A DNA stretch of 64,000 nucleotides from the NCBI GenBank assembly GCA_003254905.1, contig QANU01053055.1:294316-358315 (forward strand), in the 5' to 3' direction. Both the position numbers and the translations under genes were made by a program. The stretch is from Nissolia schottii. Its lineage: Eukaryota > Streptophyta > Magnoliopsida > Fabales > Fabaceae. The notes under the pieces are model-generated. The model was not told the DNA's origin. It saw only the letters and a program-made list of their open reading frames with translations, and did no database searches. Position 1 is the stretch's first letter; the number at the start of each line of letters is the position of its first letter. Positions 24,746 to 35,911 of this stretch are shown in pieces.

Positions 24746-25150
24746 ATAGGCTTAATTAAGTTTTTAGTTCCTGTAATATTAAAAAAATTGTGTTTGGCCC
24801 CTCTGTAAAATTTTTAGTCCCCATCAAAATTTTTGTTCGTTTTTAGTCCTTGCCATCAGTTTGGGTTGGACGGTGTTGACGTTTAACTTCACCACGTGGC
24901 GTACCACATGGCATATCGTACTACGTGGCATGACCCAAATTTTCAAGGGTTAAGTTTTGAGTATCTGTAATATAAAAAATTTTGTGTTTGATCCCTCTAA
25001 AATTTTTCGTTTGGATAGAATCCCTGTAAAAAATTTGTGCGTTTTTAGTTCCGATAAAATTTTTTTTTTCATTTTTCATCCCTGACGTTAGTTTGAATTG
25101 GACGGCGTGTTAACATGACCGTTAACTTTGCCACGTGGCGTGCCACTACA
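24746..25150. repeat. MITE-like repeats, two related direct copies
   Basis: One copy starts GGCTTAATTAAGTTTTTAGT at about 24746 and a second, related copy starts GGGTTAAGTTTTGAGTATCT at about 24949. Both run through CCCTCTGTAAAAT-type and TTTTTAGT-type phrases to a CACGTGGCGTRCCA stretch. The start matches the family of the 47386-47592 MITE. They lie within an apparent intron of the PMD relic. Ends are not fully resolved. Confidence 0.5.
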
Positions 25151-25734
25151 TCTCGAAGCCACCCTTTCTCAACCACTACATCCAAATGGGATGCCTCTTC
25201 AAATCGCCCTCTCTCCTCTCCCACACCCTCATCCCTCACCTCAAAGACTCCCTCTCCTACACCCTCTCCGTGCAATATTGGCTAGATGTACATAGGCAAT
25301 ATATTGCCTATTAGGATGGTCGTTGAGCACGAATTGTTAGTCAGAGACCATTGCGTGTGCCTTCTACTGCACGTTCACAATACATGCAACGGTATAAAAA
25401 AATAACTCGACGTTGGATCAATCACACTTCGGCGACTCTAGGAGTTATGGTAAGTTCCATGTCAATAATTTTTTGAAAGATTTATTTTGTATTATTGATG
25501 ATAATTATTTGTATTTCAACTTGTTAGGTTGACATTGCGGAGTAACAACATCTTTGGTCTGTTGATCCTCAGTCTGCATTTAACATGGACAAGCTTCAAA
25601 CATCAACCAAGGCTATCCTATATGCATTACATGAGCATAACCGAATTTCAAGGGAACAAATTCAGTTAGCTCCGCCTTCTATGACTAACATTCCACTGCC
25701 CACTGATGACGATAACCAGGGTGATAGGAGGACA

Positions 25735-28546
25735 TGAAACACCCTAGCTAGCTAGTCTACGCTTAAGTCGCAAACTTGCCTACTAAGTTGTTATCTGCTT
25801 TGGTTGGGATAGTACTTAGTCCCAATTAACCGTTTGAAAGTATAGTTACTTAGAAAATATGGACCAAATTTTTTCTTTCTTTTATATGTATCATAGTATA
25901 AAGTAGGAGCCTTGTAATTCGTAGAACATGTAATGCGGGTAGTAACGTAACATGTTTAATTAACATTAAAGGAGATAATAAACAAGTAAACCTAGTACTT
26001 ACCATTGTTCCTTATCATATATTCACACTCAGATACACATGTACTAATATAGTTGTCACGTACAAATATTTAACACAAAAGTAGTACTATCACATAGGGT
26101 TTATTAGCTACAAGCCTATTCTTCGGCTCCTTCTTCGAGGTACTGCTCTTCCTCGTTCTATTCAACTCCTTGCTCCACCTCAATTCCTGGAGTCATGAAT
26201 GAGTGGGGTGAGAACATAGCGCTCTCAGTGGGAAACCAGAGAATCTGGGGAACTTTTTATTCTCATTGATGACCCAGGCCGCACAAGGGTCTCTAAGTGT
26301 CACAGTTATCTTATCTTTCTACTCATTATTATGTCTTGCTAAGCCTGAGCAGCTTTATCTAGATTACTAGGTAACCGGGGAACCTACTCTTCATTAGCTA
26401 CATCGTCTGTCTGCTAGTCTAGTCACTAACTCATATATTGTCATACAATTCACATAGCTATACTACTGTATCAAAAATCCTCATTTTCAGAAAATCATTT
26501 TTCCTCCCGCGGTATAAGGCAAGCCTTATTAGCGGTTCTGCCCTCGTCCCTTGTAGCTACGGCCACACCGCTACAACCACACTTTACAGCCCGCATCGTG
26601 GCGGCCAGACAGCACTTAACCTGAAGGGTCTCACCTGATGGGTCTTGACCCCGTAATTCTCACCAACCATGACTGAGGTGACTTTCCTATGATGGCGGTG
26701 GGGTCGGACCTACGACTCGACCGGAACTAAGACTTTCCCCAAAAGCTGAACCATCGGCCCTTCTAGAGGGGGTTTCCCATCATCATCATCATCATAGGCA
26801 CAATTTATATACAATAAGCACAATTCATCATCTTGAGCAATCATACACATGGCAATTACAACTCAATAGCTCATATCATCATCGTTATCATATGTCACAA
26901 ACATCTAATATGTATTAGCTCATATTAATCTAATAACACATAGAACACACATAGCTCAATTCCAAGAGGGTTTCTTTTAACATCTATCATTATTTATAAC
27001 ACATGTAGAGAACACATCTTCATGCTCAACATCTTTATGAACATAAACAAAGATAAATCCACAATTAACAAAACAAGCTTCTGGTTTCTGTCAGAGATTA
27101 GCAACCATAAACCGAAGAGATCCAAGACCTCACCCCAAGGTTTTTGGTAGCCCTAAGATCATTTTTCATTTCTAAAAACCCAGATTCTGAACTCAACATT
27201 TCAAAATTACAATTTTACCCATTTTTCCAAAATTACCGTTTCGTCCCCGTAAACGCCCACGTGAAATTTCCATTTTGCCCTTTTTCGTAAAAACCCCGTT
27301 TTCTGCCTGTTTGCTAATAAATTCATCGGGGACTCCAAGAATCATGAAACTTGACATCCCCACTCAATTTTTTGTGTAGAACCCAAAAATAACATTAGTT
27401 TTTCATGATAAAAATCTCAGCATACAGCTCCCTTCAAAATCATGTCAGATGCCCATTTCTGTCTTAAAAATTCCTAAATTCTGACAGAATCACAGACAGC
27501 ACCAACGGATCCAGACAATCATCAATCACATATATAAAATCTAAAGTCACATAAAATCCATCCTATCATATCTCATCTAGCAAAACCACATACTCTCATA
27601 CTCATATTCTCATAAACATAAACCAATCCTATTTCTAACAGTTATTCCAATAATTTCCAGATCCGCAGAAACTTCCAGATACAAGTATAATCAATTGTCA
27701 TATTCAAGCATATCGCTTAGCAATTAAAACCTAACATATTCTAACAAAACCATAGCACAATCATCATCATACATCCTAAATCACATAGACAGTGATTATG
27801 TCAGTTTACCCATGTTTTGTCCTTGCTGCAATTGGTTCAGCTCAGACTTTGCTTGGTTGCCTCCAAGATCTTACCCTTAGAATAGAAGTAGGAGAGGCTT
27901 TTCTGAAATTCTAGGAGTATTTATGAGGTTAGGGTTTAGGAACTTAGGTTAGGTCTTGTGGGGAAAAGTCTCTGGGTTAGGGTTTGGACAGTGTAATGAC
28001 TGAATATGCAATTAGACAGAGTTTGGTCAAGGTCTCTAATTTTTCTTCTCAAAATTTCAGATTTTGGGGGTATTTATAGGCCTAGGGCTGAAATCCCCTT
28101 TCCAATTTTGCCCTTGGGACAAAATTCCCAAATTGCCCCTAAGTGACATAAGCCAGGCAAAGAATTAACATGCTCCGGTAGATCAATTTTGATAAGGTTT
28201 TATTATTTTCGGTCTTAGTACTTTCGCCTACGGCTATTCTAAAACTATTTCGATCACATCCTTGTGATCCCCTAACTTTCCTAAGAAAGATTTTTGGTCC
28301 ATTTGAGGTGTTCATGAATTCTCGTCTGTAGCCATACCTTTTACGGATACTTTGAACACGCGGTTACACTTAACCGACAAAAATGGTTTATTCTAGTGTC
28401 TGTAGAATTTTAAGAAAACGTGCAGAAATATTTTTACAGACAACTTTATTCCTAAGAGTTCATGATCCTAATAGTTCAACCGAAAATAGAATTATCTTAG
28501 ACCATTATCTAGCGAAATACCGCTAAGGAGAAAATGGGATGTTACA
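25735..28546. mobile_element. solo LTR inserted in the PMD gene relic
   Basis: A 2812-bp LTR fossil begins TGAAACACCCTAGCTAGC and ends GGGATGTTACA. It is flanked by a perfect 5-bp duplication, GGACA (25730-25734 and 28547-28551). It is the same family as the element at 6859-9695: matching ends, similar length, and both carry a GCAGCTTTATCTAGATTACT / ACGGCTTTATCTACATTACT segment about 0.6 kb in. There is no internal region, so it is a solo LTR. The PMD coding sequence runs up to one edge and resumes after the other. Confidence 0.85.
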
Positions 28547-28902
28547 GGACACATCATAGAAGAAGAACTGGATTAGCAAATGGACAAAGATGAGTTCGTA
28601 ATGCTGAAACATCTGAGTGTTCAAGCCACTAAAGTACTTTGCATGAGGCCACTGTCACAGCTAATGTTGACGATGCTAACCCACCATCTTACCCATCAGT
28701 TGCTCCATATCCTCCACCACCAAATTACCCTTACACTTACCCACCGCCACCATACCCTTACCCATCACCATCATCACCACTGCCACCACATTCTTATCCA
28801 CCATCAATGTATCCTTACCCGCCCCTATATACTTATCCATCACAGGTTGGCGCGTCAGCTGATCCTTATCCTAGACCGCCACGCTCTAATACTCAACATT
28901 AG

Positions 28903-29389
28903 TGACTTTGTTAGGTTTAATTTAATTTGGTTTTTTTGTTGTTGTCTTTGTTAACTTTGTTATCTTTAATTCAATTATGTATTTTAACTTATGTAACGTA
29001 CTTTTAACTTATGTATTTTTATTACATGCAATTTTATATAAATGTGCAACTTTTATTATATAAGGATTTATTATCATAATCAAGATTATAAGTGACAAAA
29101 GATTACCATTTTTGCTCCTAGTCTTAATAGAAACTTTTAAACGGGTCTAGTTAAGGCTTAATCATATAATTAGAAACCTTAATCAACTTAAAATCCCTTA
29201 TTAGCAAGGAGAAAATTATCGTTATCATCATTTATACACATCAGGTGATCATCTTCCTGGAGTTGAAGGAAACACACAAAAATAAGGAAACATACAAAAA
29301 CTCAAGGTTTAGGCCTAAGATAAAAATAGTCAAAACTCATATAAGATCATCTTATAGCAATAAACAAGCCAAAATAAGGTTAGTGTTTG
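28903..29389. other. short AT-rich spacer
   Basis: Follows the stop of the PMD tail at about 28900. It may hold the old 3' untranslated region. Nothing else seen. Confidence 0.4.
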
Positions 29390-29965
29390 TATTTTTAGGG
29401 TGTAGGGTTAGCGATAGGATTAGGTTAAGGTTATGGTTATGATTTGATTATTAGGTTTAGGGTTAGTGTTAGGGTTTAGGGTTTAGATTATGGTTAGGGT
29501 TAGGGTTTGATTATTAGGATTAAGGTTAGGGTTAAGGTTAGAGTTAGGATTTTGAATATCAAGGTTAGGGTTAGAATTTATAGTTTTTAGTGTTTATGTT
29601 TAGGGTTAGGGTTTGTATTTAGGGATAGGGTTAGGATTAGGTTTATATTTAGGGATATGGTTAGGGTTAAGGTTAGTAATAGGGTTTTTAAATATTAGGA
29701 TTAGGGTTTTTGAATATCAAGGTTAGGGTTAGGGTTTGTAGTTTTTAGCGTTTAGGTTTAGGGTTATGGTTTGATTATTATGGTTAGAGTTTTTAATATC
29801 AAGGTTAGGGTTAGGGTTTGTATTTTTAGTATTTAGGGTTAGGTTTAGGCTTAGGGGTAAGGTAGAGTTAGGGTTAAGGTTTTAAAGATTAGGGTTAGGG
29901 TTTGTTTTTTAGGGTTTAGGGTTATAGTTAGGGTTTTGGTTTGAATATTAGGGTTAGGGTAAGCA
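29390..29965. repeat. degenerate interstitial telomere-like repeat tract
   Basis: About 575 bp consist almost wholly of diverged TTAGGG/TTTAGGG units (GGTTAGGGTTAGGGTTT, TTTAGGGTTTAGG and so on) on the plus strand, with point changes and spacers such as GATTATTAGG and TTTGAATATCAAGG that recur as higher-order units. The plant telomere unit is TTTAGGG. The internal position and high divergence point to an old interstitial tract. Confidence 0.85.
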
Positions 29966-29989
29966 AGCAAATAAAAGGTAAAATGTGGT

Positions 29990-30190
29990 ATAAATGTAAA
30001 ATTACTTGAGCGCAAAGTCGCCAAATCGATTGGCAAATTTGTATAGAATTCGCTAAACTGGTTGGCGAATCTTGTGCAAATGTGGCATCCACGTTGACGA
30101 ATTTGTGTATGATTCACTAGGGGAGTTGGTGAATTTGTGTGTGATTCGCCAGGAGAGTTGACGAATCTGACGTGGCCTTGCCACGTGGCC
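29990..30190. repeat. short degenerate repeat abutting the telomere-like tract
   Basis: A unit like GGCGAATTTGTGTGTGATTC recurs about four to five times (TTGGCAAATTTGTATAGAATTC, TTGACGAATTTGTGTATGATTC, TTGGTGAATTTGTGTGTGATTC). It ends in GACGTGGCCTTGCCACGTGG, a G-box-bearing palindrome. No coding sense. Confidence 0.5.
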
Positions 30191-30451
30191 ACAAGTGTCA
30201 TACTGGCCAAAACAGGTTTATTCCTATAATATGTTTAGAAACAGGGGCATTTTAGTAAAAAAAAAAACTCTAGTTTATGGGTGGAGATAACAAAAAAGTA
30301 TCACATTATAGTTCAATCTAATACCAAATAACTTAGTTTCATAAACCCATAGGATAAAAGAAATACCAAAGCACAAATGTCTTACTAACCATTAACATGA
30401 CAATCTAATTTTGGAGAGTCAAATCCTCATAATCTAATTACCATACGCCAA

Positions 30452-30886
30452 TTAGATACACTCTAGTTTCATTGACACTACAATGTGTCCTTCACCCTTG
30501 TTCCTTTCTCCCACACCCCTCAATAATCCAAAGCGTCCATGTTTCTCAATGTTGAACTTCTTGGGTAATGGTATCCTTGTTCTGCCTACAAGGACAACCC
30601 CACTTGATGTCCCTGGATCATTCTTGAAAGTATCAAACCTGAAAACCTTCACATACAAGAAGCCATGGTTTTGAGGGTAGTCCTCAAGCAAGATCACATG
30701 ATTCTCTTCCCATTTTGGATCTGGCAAACCCCAAACAATTCTTGTACAGATCTCTTCATCTTCTGTAACTCCGGCTACCACGAAGTAATGCCTATCTCCA
30801 ACGGAAAGGTGATGGCTTGGACTGTCTATGCCTTCACCAAAGTGAATTCTCAAGGATAACAGAGCTCTTTGATTATCAATAGTCAT
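30452..30886 (-). CDS. small C2-like protein of unknown function
   Basis: A 144-codon frame from the ATG at 30886 (MTIDNQRALLSLRIHFGEGI) to the stop at 30452. The frame also runs nine codons upstream, but MTIDN is the better start because the fold begins there. The order of hydrophobic strands resembles a C2-type beta sandwich: ALLSLRIHF, HYFVVAGV, RIVWGLPDPKWEENHVILL, GFLYVKVFRFDTF, VVLVGRTRIPLP and a final EGHIVVSMKLECI. The PDPKWEE segment corresponds to the NPxWNE turn of C2 domains. The aspartates expected for calcium binding are not clearly placed, so lipid or protein binding without calcium is possible. The coding-like composition and lack of breaks support a real gene. An upstream noncoding exon may join near 30907 (acceptor-like CCAATAG). 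The C2 assignment is inference. Confidence 0.6.
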   Translation of the reverse strand: MTIDNQRALLSLRIHFGEGIDSPSHHLSVGDRHYFVVAGVTEDEEICTRIVWGLPDPKWEENHVILLEDYPQNHGFLYVKVFRFDTFKNDPGTSSGVVLVGRTRIPLPKKFNIEKHGRFGLLRGVGERNKGEGHIVVSMKLECI

Positions 30887-30913
30887 TTTGATCCTCTCTT
30901 TTGTTCTTTGCAA

Positions 30914-32206
30914 CTATTGGAACACCTTCAACAAGAATTAGAACAAAAACATGTGACATCAGAAATAATACTTAGTATTTAACATAACAATTATAAATTA
31001 ACATTGAGTTTAATTTAATTTATTTTTAGATATTTCATTGAAAACTCAAATGATAATAGAGTACAAGCAGACCATTGAAAATAAACTCGACACACATTAG
31101 TCATGCCTCATTAAAATAGGGCAGAAAAGTACACAAACCACTCTTTTGCATCTAAAACTTCAGCAAAAGATTAAAATTTATGTGTGTAAAATCTAAAAAT
31201 ATAAATTAATGAATACCTAAATATGTTACATATAAATTTAATATAAAAAAAAACTACAATTTCACACTAATAATGCATAATTAAAAAAGTATTCATGAAA
31301 ACTGTGGCACACAACACATTCCACACTTTTTTTTTTAATGTTGTCAACACATTCCACTCTTAATATAGTATAATAAATAAGAATTGATAAAAAGTAATCC
31401 ATAATTATGCTAATAATTTTATTTCAAAAATGAAATGAGTTAATAATATTTTATAAATAAAATAAAACATAAACCCTCAAATTGATCGCAAACAAAAAAA
31501 TCAATGGAAAAGTGTCATTAATGGTGTATTTGGTTGGAGAGTAAAAGTGGGAAATAATTTCATGGGTGAGAAAGAAAATATATCTTGAGGCCCTCACATA
31601 AAAAATGTGAGATATGTGTTAATTGCTACGTTAACTCGACAATATTAAAGTTAACAAACTTTTGCACACAAACCATCAATAATTTAAGGTAAAATAGTTT
31701 TCCATATGGTTGATCTTGCTAGGGTGCCTCGCCTGAGATAATTTTCCTTTTTGTTGGTTGCATCAAGATTAAACTAAAAAAAAAATCTAAGGTGAAATAA
31801 TATATTCTAGATTAGCTTAAAACGACATCGTTTTCGTTAAGGCTTAGGGACAATTCCATGCCTCTTCTCCTATTCACTTTGACCTTTACCCTTGCCCACC
31901 AGAGCTGCTACTACCTCCCCCACACCCTCATATTCAACCATCAACACCATCACCCTTCTCTCGCCCCCATTTGCGCCCTCTATTGTGTTTCGATTTGGCT
32001 GTTTTGTGGTTCCCCACTTGTTGATGGGCAAAGTTTCATAATTTATCGGAAAAAAATTGTTAGCGTGGGACGATAACAAACTAAATTATTTATATTCAAT
32101 CAATATTTCAAAACCCTAGGAAGTAAAACCTCTAAAAATTCACTTATTTCACCTTATTCAATAAAACTATCTTAAGAAAAATTTTACCTTAAGAGTTAAT
32201 TTCACT
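30914..32206. other. AT-rich intergenic DNA
   Basis: Upstream of the small C2-like gene. No gene seen. A C-rich open stretch at 31858-32076 has low complexity and no similarity I recognise. Confidence 0.45.
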
Positions 32207-32442
32207 TAGGGCTGTCAAACGGGCCGGCCTGACCTGCTTATGGCCTGCGGACCTAAACGGGTTAGGCAAAAATATGCCTATTTTTAGGGTTCGGCTCGTT
32301 TATGGTCGGTCCGCGGGCTTAAATGGACCGGGCTTAAACGAGTCGGTTCAATTTTTTTTTGAATTTTCGCGAACCTATTTTTTGCATGTATAGTCCGTCT
32401 ATTTAACCAAATAAACGGGCCGGGCTCATTTTGACAGTCCTA
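32207..32442. mobile_element. hAT-type MITE with perfect 8-bp target duplication
   Basis: A 236-bp element whose ends read TAGGGCTGTCAAAC and, inverted, TAGGACTGTCAAAAT. It is flanked by ATTTCACT on both sides (32199-32206 and 32443-32450). The interior is GC-rich with CGGGCC/GGCCCG-type motifs. The 8-bp duplication and TAGGG-type end are diagnostic of non-autonomous hAT elements. The exact duplication implies recent insertion on this window's scale. Confidence 0.85.
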
Positions 32443-32450
32443 ATTTCACT

Positions 32451-34656
32451 GATGAACCATTTTTTTTTTTTCGTACAATGACCTAATCCAATTCAATACA
32501 AAATTTAAAAGAAGACAAAATTCTTCCTAAATACTTAAGGAATTAAAGATCCGTTTCATGTAAGGAATTAATAAAAAAAAATCATTAACAATAAGTACTT
32601 CCACAAGAAAAAAAAATGAGATCAATATGATGACGTACGGAAAATTAAACACCAATTAAATGAATATCCATGATTTTTTTTCAAAAAAAAAAAATTACCT
32701 CAAGTCCGAGGAGAAACTTCGCACAATGCTTTCNTTTCAGTGTGTAGAATGTACAAATATAAAAAAGATGATCTTGTTATGGAGATGATTCCTCGAAACG
32801 CCTTTATAATTAAGTAGATTGAATACAAATTAAATTCGTTTAAATGCTATGATTTCATATTAATAAATGCTTATAAAATATTCATAAATAATGTTACAAG
32901 ACACTAGGAATGACCTAGGGGTGACGGCCTTGGATAATGCGCACATGGTAATAGGTTTAAGCCTTATTGTCAATAATGTAAAAGAAAAAAAAAAGTATTT
33001 TGCACACACTTTAGTATAATGCTTTTTCTATTCATAATATTTGTCATTTTTTCAAATTTTGTACATTCTTAAATTAATGTATCTGATCAAAAAAATAATA
33101 ATTTCAAGATTTACGGGTGAAACCTGTAAATACATCACCTATTTTGTAATATCTGCTGTTTTAAATGTCAAGAAGTCATTAATATATCCTTTCCAAATTT
33201 ATTACATCACAGTTGTTTGGATAAATACAAAAATTACTTTCACAAAAGCAAAATAAAAAGTAGTTGTGAGGTGCAGCCTCTGTTTCTTCGTAGGTCTCGA
33301 TGCCCTCCTGCGCTCTCGTAGGCTCTCTGTTTCTTTCATCGTTGTGTGGCCTTGAAGCTTCACACGAATGAGTCTGGAGCTTTCCGTGACTCAACCCATC
33401 TGCCTCTATGTTTTGTCTCTCCGTTGACCTATCTCTGCTGATTTGAAACAATTGCTTGGTTATGATTTGGCATCCTATGCCTCTTATCGTCGTGAGGTTG
33501 AAGAAGACGACCTGTGCATCGAGGGTCTTGATTTTTTTGCCATTGGTGTTGTTGTGGTTTGACTCACCTAGAATCGTATGAATCTTTTTCCTGTTCCTGA
33601 AAGGAAGAAAAACCATGGAAGAAGGAACGGAGGAAAGTGACAAAGACGAATCCAACTATTTTGGAGAAGCGCCAATCCCATAAGTTTAACGATCATAACT
33701 GGTGCACATTTTCTTAAAGTATTTTGAGAAAAGCGAATAGGCCAGCAAGTGTTTTGGGTTGCATCAAGTAATAAAAGAGAGTAGAGTGTCGAATTCTCAA
33801 TTACTAAATCAACTGGTAGAAATGTAATTTGGACTAATGTGAATTAGCAATTGAATCAAATTAAAAACAAACTAAAGCAATTGATGATAATAAAACAAGA
33901 GACTAATGATCAATGTGCAATAAAACGGATTTGAGAACAATTGGTAAAATGCCCAAAAGGGCAATGACTTTGTCCTAACAATCTACTTCACTAATTCTTG
34001 GTAAATCACACATAAACCTTTTTTTATCAATCAAAGTTCCTTACGTAAACACTAATCTCTCTTGAGGAAAAGTGAATTCTAACTAATTAGTGTGATAACT
34101 CATTTTCTCGCAATGACCTACTCTAACGATTTTCTTTTGTGCTTAATGAACTTCAATTAAGAAAATACAAGTCGAAAAATCTATCTCTAGCATCATCCTA
34201 ACTCATAGCAATTGGAATCTCAAGCTCAACCTAGTATGTATTTTTTCAAACACCTATTATGCATAAATCATTAAAATAATGGGCAATCAACCAAAAGCAT
34301 TAAACATAAAACCAATTGCATAAACAAGCAAAATGATGATGAAATACCTCAAATTAGATTACTAGAAAGTGTTAGACTACATCATGCCCTAGCACTAAGT
34401 GTTTAGCTACTCATAGATACAATAAAATTAAATAAAAGGAACATGAAAATAGAAGGAGATACATAGGAGAGATTGGAAGAGGATTGAAGGCCTTGGATCT
34501 CTCCCTTGGTCACTATCTTCATACATCACTCTCCTAGGATTTCTCTCCCTTTCCAAGCTTGCCAACAAATGAAAATTAGATGATTGCAGCGAATTGAGTG
34601 TTAGGGTATTTATAATGGTACCCAAAAGTGGCAAAATTGAGGTTTCCACGTGTCAT
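32451..34656. other. intergenic, possible retroelement-derived DNA
   Basis: No intact gene. From about 33690 to 34656 the sequence (gene-poor, with phrases such as GAGAAAAGCGAATAGGCCAG and TTTCTCTCCCTTTCCAAGC) has the look of a long LTR leader. It seems to resume at about 37790-38280 beyond the CACTA insertion. I could not locate ends or a target duplication. The open frame at 33179-33655 (minus) has no recognisable domain. The single N at 32734 is an assembly gap. Confidence 0.3.
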
Positions 34657-34960
34657 CACTACAGCAAAAAAAAAAAAAAAAATTTGCAGCAAATCAAAAT
34701 AGATTTTTGCGGCAGTTTGAACCGCCGCTAAACATTTCTGGGTGTAAGGAATTGTCTTACGACGATATCCATCGACGGTTGGAATAACCACCGCGATATT
34801 TTTGCAGCGGTTTGGAACCGCCACAATATTTAAATTTTATTGTTTTATAAAAGTATTGGCGGCGGTTAGAATTGCCATTATTTTTAATCTTAAATTTTCC
34901 AATATTGTATTTGCAGTAGTTTATAACCGCTGCTGTCTTTAAGTTTCATATTTTCTTAAA
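34657..34960. mobile_element. CACTA transposon end with palindromic subterminal repeats
   Basis: Begins CACTACAGCAAAAA at 34657, the CACTA terminus, preceded by CAT as a possible 3-bp duplication. Subterminal units follow at 34700-34740, 34775-34830, 34855-34880 and 34910-34945. These are pairs of GCGGCAGTTTGAACCGCCGC-like palindromes with decaying copies (GCAGCGGTTTGGAACCGCC, GGCGGCGGTTAGAATTGCC). The opposite end was not found, so the element's extent is unknown. The exon-like fragments at 35.9-37.4 kb could be its cargo. Confidence 0.7.
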
Positions 34961-35869
34961 ATCAATTTTGTACATGGGAGCATTTTTTTTTTAGCAACTT
35001 CTCTAATATTTATTTGATTTGCACATTTGTGATACTTCAAAATCTTCAATTTTTAGTTCATGAATTTTTTATTTTATTTCTTTTACTTTAACTTCCTTTC
35101 TCTTTCTATAAAGAAGCTCTATTTTGTTCTTTGTTTAGTTTTACGAGATAACTTGATCTTAATAGCTATAAACTTAACTAATATATTTGAATTTGATTTA
35201 TCATAATAGCGATAAACTTAACAAACTAGTTATCCCAAGGTCTATAAACCAATAATCAAAATCAAAATTACGGATAACATCTAAGTAAAATATAGGTTAT
35301 AAGTTATTATCAAGACAAAATACCAAAATTCAAGAACTTAATAACAAATTGAAATCTAACTTTGATATCCTAACAAACATGTGAATGAGTTATGTTAAGT
35401 TGGGATTGAACATGGAACTGAATAAGTACTAATAATAATCTGAAATCTAACTTAGAGAGCCTAACAAACATCAAGAACTACAGATGAGGAAAAATGATAG
35501 CTCTGTTGTGTTGTGTTAACATATTCCTAATCTTTATCATCATTAGCATGTTGGGAATTCTTGATGATTATAACTGAGATAGAGATTTAAATTTACTAGA
35601 TTGGTAAACAAACAAGTAGTCTTTTATATATGTACTTTCACTAATTTTGTAAATTGCTTTAGATTGTCACCAAGGTCATATGCATAATTCCAGTGATCAA
35701 CTTGTCTTCTAGTCAAGATTATATTATGTACAAGATAAGGGGAAATGAAGAAAAGAAAAAGGAAACCAAAGGATACCAAAACAGGAGACTTTTCCAACCT
35801 CAGTACATATCAACTAAGTGAATTCTCAACAATAATGTGTACATATAGATAAAAGATCTCAAAATATAC

Positions 35870-35911
35870 TTGTTCCTGTCTTGTCAATTCAGCCTCCTTG
35901 GCTTGGAGTTC
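35870..35911 (-). pseudogene. isolated SCAMP exon fragment
   Basis: A 42-bp stretch on the minus strand reads ELQAKEAELTRQEQ. It is bounded by an AG acceptor (35913-35912) and a GT donor immediately after it (GTATAT). This matches the conserved coiled segment of secretory carrier-associated membrane proteins (typical form KELQAKEAELKRREQ). I saw neither the preceding NPF-bearing exon nor the following membrane-domain exons nearby, so it is an orphan exon, likely captured by a transposon or left from a dead copy. Confidence 0.55.

Larger units (their letters stand above)
22369..28902 (+). pseudogene. plant mobile domain (PMD/MAIN-like) gene, broken
   Basis: From 22369 the plus strand encodes a PMD-type domain. 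Motifs in order are RTRYGVIEPPNPLIRLYLEN, ALVERWRPKTHTFHLPHGE, CAITLEDVNMILGI, LRDLGGLGKYSWGSAI and LLQVWAFHRFSTLAPN. After apparent introns come WVDHVYILN, FIWQPYHEPK and VLRQFGLVQTVP, and near 23590 INWVHMHYQWIQRWDN. The tail (23760-24640, 25285-25734, 28547-28902) is Pro/Tyr-rich with tandem GFYALPPQH-like units, typical of PMD proteins annotated as phosphatase-7 long-form-like. PMD proteins are transposon-derived; some, such as MAIN, act in development and silencing. The reading frame is broken at several points and the tail is split by a 2.8-kb solo LTR, so this copy is dead. Confidence 0.75.

Noticed and set aside
28580-28954. 124-codon His/Leu-rich frame
   Set aside because: Frame-shifted shadow of the Pro/Tyr-rich PMD tail (28639-28902).
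33179-33655. 158-codon minus-strand frame
   Set aside because: Low-complexity termini, no domain, no splice or start context; located in repeat-like DNA.
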